Shown here: positions 55,891 through 64,000 of the stretch, piece by piece | Layout: every line of letters begins with the position of its first letter | How positions within the stretch are numbered: the first letter of the stretch is position 1 | Source of the DNA: Owenia fusiformis | Lineage: Eukaryota; Annelida; Polychaeta; Sabellida; Oweniidae | Length of the DNA: 64,000 nt | Assembly: GCA_903813345.2 (NCBI GenBank) | Contig: CAIIXF020000005.1 | Location: forward strand, 17,239,375 to 17,303,374 | Direction of reading: 5' to 3' | Translations under genes and position numbers: made by a program | The notes under the pieces: model-generated | Databases searched by the model: none | What the model was told of the DNA's origin: nothing | Seen by the model: the letters and a program-made list of their open reading frames with translations, nothing else

Positions 55891-58800
55891 ATGGACTTCA
55901 ACAACACTATAAAATATGGGTTATACATTCTTATAACTTTGGCAAGTATTCAGGTAGGATCTGTTTAAAGTACTAGTCTTGAAATAATTTATCGCCATTT
56001 CATCATGTTACAATCATTTGCGTAAACACTGAGAAATAAAGTATACACAACAAAGTGAACCTGACTTTTTTGCGCCTGGTCTAATTTGCGCAAATTACGC
56101 ACTTAATAAGAGCAATGCTGTTGTGGCAATAAATGAATACATTGGACTTTAAGTACAAATAGAACGTTTTAAAAGGAAACAACATTGATTTTAGTGTTTA
56201 TCAACACGCATAATAGAAGATCAAAAGGTATTCAATATAAAACCACATAAACACACCGGAGAATCATTTGAGTAAATAAAAAACAAAATTTATCACAATT
56301 TAGATTTACTACGAGATTATAGTTTTTTGTAAGCATATTGCGTCTTGAGAACATATTTTCGGTACATTGGCCTCATTTTTTTATACTGAGCGTGTTGTCA
56401 TTTATCACCTTGGTGATGGTTGATAATGAAAACGGGTTGACAGTTTCTAATACAGGAAAGCCTGTTGGGTAAGATGGTAGAGGTCAACTAAAGTCAATTT
56501 ATAATTTCAAGATAAAAAATGGGAGTCGATCTGACCTTAGATCTTCAATTGAGAAAATACAGATTTTTCGAACAGGTTGAGATAATTTGACGTTAAGTGG
56601 TCTAATTATGAGTTTTATGTCGAGTTTACTAAATGTTGCCGATTCATAATTGAACTTCATTCAGTATTTACTCAAGTTATACCAGGGTACTTGGGTACTT
56701 CAAATCAGTTATTTTTCTGAAATATGTCAAATAAGTGCCAGCTTCCTAACTTAAATCCACTTTGTGTCATCATTAGCGCATAAGTGAGGTAATGTAGCGA
56801 GTTCCGTGATTAAGAAACGTCATCTTTGCATGACGAATGAGATTTTTTCATTGAAAAAACAGAGATTAACCGCATAAAGGATATATGTAACCGTTTGTGT
56901 TTTTTTTGGTTAGACCTCCTAAGATTTCAAAACACTGAGCAGGTTGTACCGTTCTACGAATCTATGATATATAATTATCCCGGCATGAACTTCAAATTTC
57001 TTAAAATTTTGCGCAAACAAGACAGGCTGAATGCTAGAATTGAATTAAGGCGCTCTGACGTGTGACGTCACTCCATTCAAAATTATTCAAAGTTTAATGT
57101 TTATGACATTTTTTGCAAAACACATTCTTTGTAGGACCTGTCACGACCACTATATTAAAAAGTGGAACTAGAGTGCATACCTACTAACAAAGCTGAAATT
57201 GATAAAGAGGAGCAAAAAATTATAAGTGCTATTTTGTTTGTAATTAATATTGACTTACGCCAAGCTGAGGGGGTATAATAGGACCACTCGACATAGGTCA
57301 TTATTAGGATATGTTTAGCCAGCACCTTGGAAATTGTGCAAATATATTAATGATTACGCTAAAGTAGCAACTTTATTTTGAAGAACTCAAATTTACTGTT
57401 ATTTATATTTGCTAATGTCGATATTATCACCCTGAACTTTCCCTGACTCAGCAAGACCGTGCACAGCTCTTGCTTGTATAGAAATCTAGGCCGGATTGGG
57501 GTAATTCACTTCTCTACACATTTGCTCTGCTAAATCAATTAGAGTCATAAAAGAAGGGCGATTATCTATGACTAGCTATCGTCTATAATGTTTTATGGGT
57601 CACAGCGATGCCAAATACTACGTATTTTGACTAGCTTGGAGGGATGGTCTACCAAAATTTACCCCCAGACAAATCAAATTTCTCGTCAAACTACTTGTGG
57701 TTTCTGGAAATTAAATTAGCTTGACAAGGTTCTAGTTTATCATGATATTATGGTAAACGAGGGTACCCGCTGAAGTAATCCGCAAATTGGCTGAGGTCAT
57801 TTGATTTCAAGGAGGATTGGCTCCCAGAATCGAACTCAATATTTTCCAACAATGAAAACACCGAAATGTCGTTATTTTCTGAAATTAAAACCGATTATAA
57901 ATTCAAAATAAACAGTTCAAAAGATTCGAACCAAAATCTTGATCATTTCCTGTGAGTTTTGGAATTTTTCGTTAGGAAATAAGACCAAAATTCACGATTC
58001 AAATGTTGAAGTGAACAAAATGGCGGTCGTTGGAATTCAAATTTTGTAGCACGACATGCCTATATATGGGACAGAATATCGATGTTGCACTCTGGGAGCC
58101 AATCCTCCTTGTTTGATTTGAAGAAGATGGACACCTGAAGTCTGTATAATGATACCTTTGGTTTTTGTGGTTCCAAAATCATAAGTTTTGAAGGGTATTT
58201 TGTTTTGGTTTCCTAATGTTGCCATTAGTGCTTGTCACATTACTTATAAAAAGGGCATTGGAATCAATCATATGGAACAAACGTGTCATACTTTTAGTTG
58301 TTGTCATTGTTGTGGTTACAATGTACATTGGGGTTTTGTTGGGAGAAGTGCTCTTCTGCAGTTTTTCAGTAGGCCTATTTCAAGTTGTTCACCATAATAA
58401 CTTGTTAAAAAAATATCTGTCAGTGTCACGTTAACCTTGGGCTTACAATTGTGATTGTTATGAATAGCTACAGTTACCATAGTAAGTATACATGGGTTTC
58501 ATTCTTTTAACAATTATAGCTATATTTTTGCATAAAAATTGCTATATAGCCCATTTATCGTGTCAAGGCTTTTGATTGTGAATAATTGGTCAAATGGATA
58601 ATTTCTGAACTCTAAAATTGTGGACTTAGTACCATTTACAAAACCATCTAGACTTTTTGATGCTTCTGTAGATTTATTTAGATCTTTTATTTAGAAAGGG
58701 ACAACATGTAATTTGAGTGGAAAATCTCTTTTTCAATTGATTGCTTTATCGTTTAATTTGTTATTATTGGGTTTTATTTTCTTAAACCGTGTTTTATGTT

Positions 58801-61800
58801 AGTGCATGGGCTTTCAACATCAACTGGTATGTAAATTCCAAAAGGGGACGACCAAAATCACTGTAAGAAAAAGAGTGTTCAACCAATTATAAAAGAAACT
58901 CATATTCAATATTATCCCATCATGATCTAATGCTCAAAAACAATGTGACAATGTCTAACACCTTAATACTAGTAGTCCAAAGCCACAAGACCACGAGACA
59001 TTTATTTATAAATGAATTCATGAAAATGCATGTTGAGAACAAACTAAAAATATGATATCAAAAATAAATGTCGTTATTAATACTCAAATAAGATATTGGA
59101 TTCAGACTTAAAGAGGGTGGCCCATCCAATCTCAAAATCGAAAAGTATCCAAGGGTCATATAGTGTATGATTGATGATTTAAGATGTAACCATTTCTGCC
59201 ATCATTAATATCATTTTTTCTATTGTTTTCATATCATGTTGTAAGTAACACATCATCAGGTATAATCATTTCATAATTCACCACAGGCATATTTTGAGAA
59301 ATTGAGATATTGCAGTTTTCAGCAATAAAAATATGACAGATTAGACAAAGCTTGAAAAACGCAACATGGAAACAATAAATAGCAAACCGCAGGGTGGAAA
59401 CAAGCATCCGATAAATACGAAAAATTATTTGACCATCATACTATTAAACCTCGAGACATTCCAAAAAAGGTTGAACAATTGTTGGCCATTCATCCAAATT
59501 AACTGAGAACCACATAACGCCAATATGGTAAAAATGATACTCTTTCCATTCCAGGTATCACACATATCCAGTGGACCCATTGAGAGACAAGAGGTAGGGG
59601 CACCTGGGCACATTGGGAGACCAAACCCCGCTGAGCCATACACGGACCTGTCAATCGACCAAATCATCAGCGGCGTATTGGAGAAACACAGTGAGTAGAT
59701 CACCTTAATATCAAGCTAAGATGTTGGTCATTTTATATAATAGAGAATACAACCCTTTGGCATGAATTAAGGTAGCTAACACCTAAAAACAATTTGAAAC
59801 TCCATAAAATGATTCCTGATAAAGAAGTTTCGGGACCATACTATATTTCAAATGACAATTTGCAAAATATACAAAAGCCCATCAATCAAGCATAGCCACC
59901 CAACAACAAATATACTACGTTCTTGTATTGCTATGGTAACTACAAACGAATTGGCATATTCTGTGAATGAAGAAGCCGCAATGTCTTATCATATCTTCTT
60001 TCAAACGAATTGTATACGGTTTGATTCTGACGAACCAAGGTACTCTGCTAGATAACCTATCATGACCTGCTATCCATTCGCCACGCTTGATTGAAGACAA
60101 GTCACCTATCATTGTTGTACTCATTTATGTTCATGATTTTTAGATTACATAAACGAACCCATCTCAGGAATAAAACTGATAACAGGTTTGATAAAGTACT
60201 TTTGCGCGTTCCATTATGCATTGCGTCATCATGCATGGTTGCGCGCGCATCCATGAATTTTATTTTTGTGATGTTGAAAGTGCCAGCTATGTTATTTTTC
60301 GCAGGTGGTGGATATATGAATGGGTCTGAATAGACGAATATATAGTTGCTTCATATTTTGTTCTGTATATTATTTTGTGTGTAAATATTTTGTATCGAAT
60401 TGAAATCCGGGTTTATATAGTGTTTGTATTAATAAACCCAAGTGCGATTTTCATTGATTCGAAACTTGTTTTATTGCAGAAAGCGGAGATGGTCCCCAGA
60501 AATTGTTAGATCCAAGTTTTAAGTATCTATCCGAGCTGGATATGGTACTGACAGAGGAGCAATATGAGAAGTTGTACCCAGGGTAGGTTTTCTTTCTACA
60601 TTTGTCATCACATTATATCAGTTTGCGTAACAATAATATGTATAAAAAGGATTCCTTTTCTTTAAAAATGGTTCAGCGCGTTTCTACTTCTACCCCGGGT
60701 GAAATATTGACTTTGTTTACAGTTTATACAAGGTGTGAATGCAGTCATGTTCGAATTAAGAAATATAGACCGAAGAACAGGGGTAATAATCGAATACACC
60801 CCGCAGGGCTAGGCACAAACGTTTTCTGTACCCTGAACGACCGAAGGGAGTGAGGGGTTCGAAAGCTTTTGTACCTCGCCCTAAGGGGTGTATTCGACGA
60901 TATTACACCTGCTCTGAGGTCAATATTACGATTCGGACATGAAAACTCACCAAAAGGTTTCGAATATTCATTATGGTCCGCCATTACTGCGGTCCGCCAT
61001 TATGACGTCACGCATTACACGTATAACCAGGGGCAATGTTCGCGAATATACCCCAGGTGAAAGGTTGACTTTGTTTACAGTTTATAGAAGGCGTAAATAC
61101 AGTCATGATCGAATCATAAATATTAACTTCCCTCTTGATTACAGAAAAGAAGCGCCAGCCCCGCCTGGTAAACTACGGACGAAGCGAAAGGCTGTCAACG
61201 ATGATATCCTTTATTGGGATAATGCAACTGTTACTTATGAATTAAACTATGATGACTTTTGTAAGTATTTTTTAATGAATTTACTTTTTATTTCAGAGAA
61301 AAACTAAATCAATTTCAATCCACTTTACATAGAACATTAACAATGACCCTGAGGATCAGTTAAATTTAGATTCAATGATTTTCCATTTATCGCCCCTTTA
61401 TCAAAGACGAATGCATGAATCTCTAAATTAAGCTAATATTTGAAAGTTAAATTTAAAATCATTATTATGAAATATATATGATAATAGACGTTCATATTTT
61501 GAACTTTTCAGCAAGACAAGACCAATATGTGCTACGTACTGCAATGAATGACTGGGAATTCTTTACCTGTGTCAATTTTAAAGCAAAGACAAAGAAAGAC
61601 CGTGACTTCATTAGATTCCAAAATGGTTTCGGGTAAGGAACGTGTGTGAAAAAAATATGGTCCTCTTGGTATAATGGTCCCATTGAAATTATGGTTCTTA
61701 TTCTATATAGCTCCTACTGGCCTTCATCGAGTATATCTAATAAGGAAAATAACTTTGATTAGGGGTACTATGCCATCTCTCTGGAATGCAAAATGAGGGA

Positions 61801-64000
61801 GATGCTACGAACATCAGAATAGTTCTAGTAGACTTGTCCATCAATAAGATGGAGACTACCATTGACTCGAGCTTATTTTCTGCTTTCTTATATTATTGTT
61901 GGTGACTTTGCACCCTGATCACATGTCATTTCATTTATGAAAATGTTATAGTACATGGGTAATGACCATACTAACACTGGACATATGTTACACATTTTTT
62001 TGATTGTTAATGTAACTATTTCTAGGTGCAATTCAAGACTGGGTATGGTAGGAGGTATGCAGGCAGTAAACCTAGAATCACCCGGATGTCGCTGGGTACG
62101 TAGACATCAATATTTGAAACATTGATCAGATCCTTTGAAAAAAGGACACTTGGATGTGCATAATAGCTAGTTTTAGATTTGAAATTCATGATTATGTGAC
62201 AATTTTAGATTTATTCGTGTTGATGATTTTCGATCTTAAAGAAGGTGTATATGATCCAAAAACTTTTATTTTGTGTGCATAAGGGTTTGGAAAAAGGACC
62301 TTTTGCGTGTAGCTTTAAATGACTTTGTCACAACCTTCATCTGCAATCGGATGTTTTGTTAGTGATTGTTTATAAATGTCAATTATCAAATGTGTCCTTG
62401 TGCATTATAGAAAGGACTGTATCTTCATGAGATAGGACATGCCTTTGGTCTGTACCACGAACATCAATTGCCCCAAAGAGACGATTATATCTATATCATC
62501 TGGGAAAACGTAGCAGAAGACTTGAAACAATGGTTCAAAAAGTACGATAAAAGTGTCGTTGACAATTTTGGAGCAGCATATGAATATTCATCAGTGATGC
62601 ATTATGGGACATCGGTAAGATAAAACTTATTACCATTTTTCAGCAACACACTTATAATTTATCAACATCCATTAAAAAGTGATTTCCAGAGTACAAAAAA
62701 CTAAAAACGTTATCTACCCAGCTGCCATCTTTGCAAAAGGTATATATCTTGGTAGAAATATCACAGTCCCGTCTTATTTCAGGCGTTTTCCAAAGATGGC
62801 ACGTCACAGACAATCAAAGCGTTCGATGAAAGTAAAGAGGCGGAGATAGGGAGAGTCTACCTCAAAGGACTAAGTTTCACAGATATAAAAGTTGTCAATA
62901 ATATGTATCAATGCGCATGTAAGTAATCATTTCTTATACATGCTTATGTTTTCACATTTTCCAAATCACTGTCCCATATTTAAGAAAAAACTTAAAATAA
63001 ATCTAGTTGCAATTACATGAAAAATCAACAAGCTATCTGTATTTTGTCTAAGAGTTGACGTTTCCTGTTTTCTTTTAGCTCATTGTCCAAATAAACATTG
63101 CGGAGGAGCTGGGTTCATGAACAAAGACTGCAAATGCGTCTGCCCAGTTGGTGACTCCAAGTGCAAGGGAATTGAAGTGTTTGACACCGAAGCATACATT
63201 TCAAAGGAAGATAAGGGTATGTATGTGTGTATGGAGTGACTTATATTATTTTTCGCATATTTTAAATTTGATGAATAAAAAAGGGTATGTATCTTTTCTA
63301 ATATGTTATATTTGTTGTACATACCCGTTCTACCAAACTTACCCATACGTATTTCCCCGATTGACCTTGATCTGCATGGTCGTCCTTGATCTGGAGATCG
63401 TTAACCAGGTTACCGTTCTCGTTTTATCACATAAGATCTGGAATTTAAACTGAAATATTTCTGATAACGCATTGTATATCAGCGTATATGTTTTTTACAG
63501 CGAAATGTAGGAACGTACATTATAATGACGTCGAGTGTGACTACTGGGCTAGTGACGGTGAATGTAAGAATAACCCCATCTGGATGGGGAACAACTGTGC
63601 CAAGTCATGCAAAATATGCCAACCTGCGCCCGAGGACATTCCCAAAAAGACAATTGACAGTAAGTTAGCTCTTTAAATAAATGAATAGATTATTATATTA
63701 CTGTCATATTCCCCACTTTCTGATTGGTCATTGTCCTATTCGTGACTAAAAAAACAACAAGAGAAAGATGCACATGTATTCATTCACCTTAATACAAGGA
63801 TTAAATATTTGTATTATAGTATCTGACTTCATGTACGGATGCAAATCAGATGACCTACATATAATTCAAACAGTCACTTAACACAGTAGGCAAGATGACC
63901 ATAACGTTGATTTAGCTATATTAAATGTTATTCTGATCTCATCATTTGCAGACGATTGCGGAAACATTGAAAGTGATACGGACTGTCACTACTGGGTGAA
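55891..64000 (+). CDS. Secreted astacin-family zinc metalloprotease with ShKT domains (right end cut off)
   Basis: Zinc endopeptidase (M12A). Exons: 55891-55953, 59555-59690, 60480-60582, 61145-61260, 61512-61632, 62026-62095, 62411-62614, 62783-62918, 63079-63216, 63501-63659, then 63952 to the window edge; phases agree throughout. Order of parts: signal peptide (hydrophobic YGLYILITLASI), propeptide with ELDMVLTEEQ resembling the astacin aspartate switch, furin-like site RTKR (about 112-115), catalytic domain with HEIGHAFGLYHE (about 209-220) and Met-turn SVMHYG (about 264-269), a Cys-rich linker, one six-Cys ShKT domain, and the start of a second. The layout resembles nematode NAS-type and other invertebrate astacin-ShKT proteases. 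All catalytic residues are present, so it should be active after propeptide removal. The true C-terminus is outside the window. Confidence 0.93.
55954..59554. other. Long first intron of the astacin gene
   Basis: Holds the hAT-type MITE (57808-58111) and otherwise AT-rich unique-looking DNA. A 72-codon hydrophobic frame at 58216-58434 shows no family match or splice context and is probably chance. Nothing else supported. Confidence 0.5.
57808..58111. mobile_element. 304-bp hAT-type MITE in astacin intron 1
   Basis: Ends CAAGGAGGATTGGCTCCCAGA and its complement, flanked by perfect 8-bp duplications TTTGATTT (57800-57807, 58112-58119). The 8-bp duplication and CAAGG start are hallmarks of hAT elements. 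No transposase, so non-autonomous. Confidence 0.88.
60690..61125. repeat. Direct repeat pair in astacin intron 3
   Basis: CCCCGGGTGAAATATTGACT, TTGTTTACAGTTTATA, AAGGTGTGAATGCAGTCATG and TCGAAT at about 60694-60760 recur at about 61050-61118 as CCCCAGGTGAAAGGTTGACT, TTGTTTACAGTTTATA, AAGGCGTAAATACAGTCATG and TCGAAT. The interval also holds the AATCGAATACACCCC / GGGGTGTATTCGACG inverted pair (about 60787 and 60885). Confidence 0.65.
62411..62614 (+). CDS. Astacin catalytic exon (zinc site and Met-turn)
   Basis: Sixty-eight codons, phase 0 at both ends, acceptor TTATAG and donor GTAAGA. Carries the complete HExxHxxGxxHE zinc-binding motif as HEIGHAFGLYHE, the following QRDDYI that matches the family's RxDDYV region, and YSSVMHYG, whose Met underlies the metal and Tyr is the extra zinc ligand. 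Confidence 0.96.
63501..63659 (+). CDS. Astacin gene exon with first ShKT domain
   Basis: The six cysteines lie in KCRNVHYNDVECDYWASDGE, then CKNNP, MGNNCAKSCKICQ. Spacing and the C-terminal CxxxCxxC are the ShKT signature. In proteases such domains are usually adhesive or regulatory tails and need not be toxins. The next exon (63952 onward, DDCGNIESDTDCHYW) begins a second copy. Confidence 0.88.

Noticed and set aside
58216-58434. 72-codon hydrophobic frame (membrane-like) in astacin intron 1
   Set aside because: T-rich DNA readily gives Val/Leu/Ile-rich frames; there is no splice context, no homologue I recognise and no charged or conserved motif.

Overview
This is eukaryotic, animal nuclear DNA. 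All four recognisable genes are split into many short exons with GT-AG introns, the composition is AT-rich, and introns and intergenic DNA are full of short inverted-repeat elements and minisatellites. The gene set (an intron-rich alpha-tubulin, a clockwork-orange-type bHLH-Orange repressor, a eukaryotic glutamine synthetase, and an astacin protease followed by ShKT domains) suggests an invertebrate, most likely marine. I cannot fix the phylum from this sequence.

Layout. (1) About 3.8-16.0 kb, + strand: an alpha-tubulin gene with eight coding exons found between 8127 and 15920; only a tiny ATG exon is missing, with a weak candidate at 3836-3838. The predicted protein is about 467 aa, longer than usual because of an expanded H1-S2 loop without the usual K40 context. 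(2) 16.0-20.2 kb: repeats only. (3) 20.27-32.0 kb, - strand: a six-exon, 468-aa clockwork-orange-like gene (bHLH, then Orange, then a Ser/Pro-rich tail). (4) 32.1-37.3 kb: intergenic, repeat-rich. (5) 37.49-44.09 kb, - strand: a complete glutamine synthetase (six coding exons, 373 aa) with a probable non-coding first exon and a clear TATA/Inr core promoter at 44.09 kb. (6) 44.1-55.7 kb: no convincing intact gene. It holds a response-element-rich tandem array, Harbinger-like element copies, a 47-bp perfect inverted repeat enclosing a small Cys/His-rich reading frame, and coding-like debris near 55.2 kb. (7) 55.7 kb to the right edge, + strand: a secreted astacin-family zinc metalloprotease with a ShKT domain and the start of a second one. 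The gene runs off the window.

The genes do not form a pathway together. They are independent housekeeping, clock/transcription, nitrogen-metabolism and extracellular-protease loci. The most notable non-coding observations are: a TA-flanked MITE inserted inside the 5' splice site of tubulin exon 7; eight perfect forkhead/FOXO-type motifs in a palindromic intron segment of glutamine synthetase; two CACGTG E-boxes just upstream of the clockwork-orange start; and several non-autonomous transposon families with visible target-site duplications (TA, TTA, 5-bp, 8-bp). All exon joins were read by eye from frame and splice consensus, without transcript or database support.
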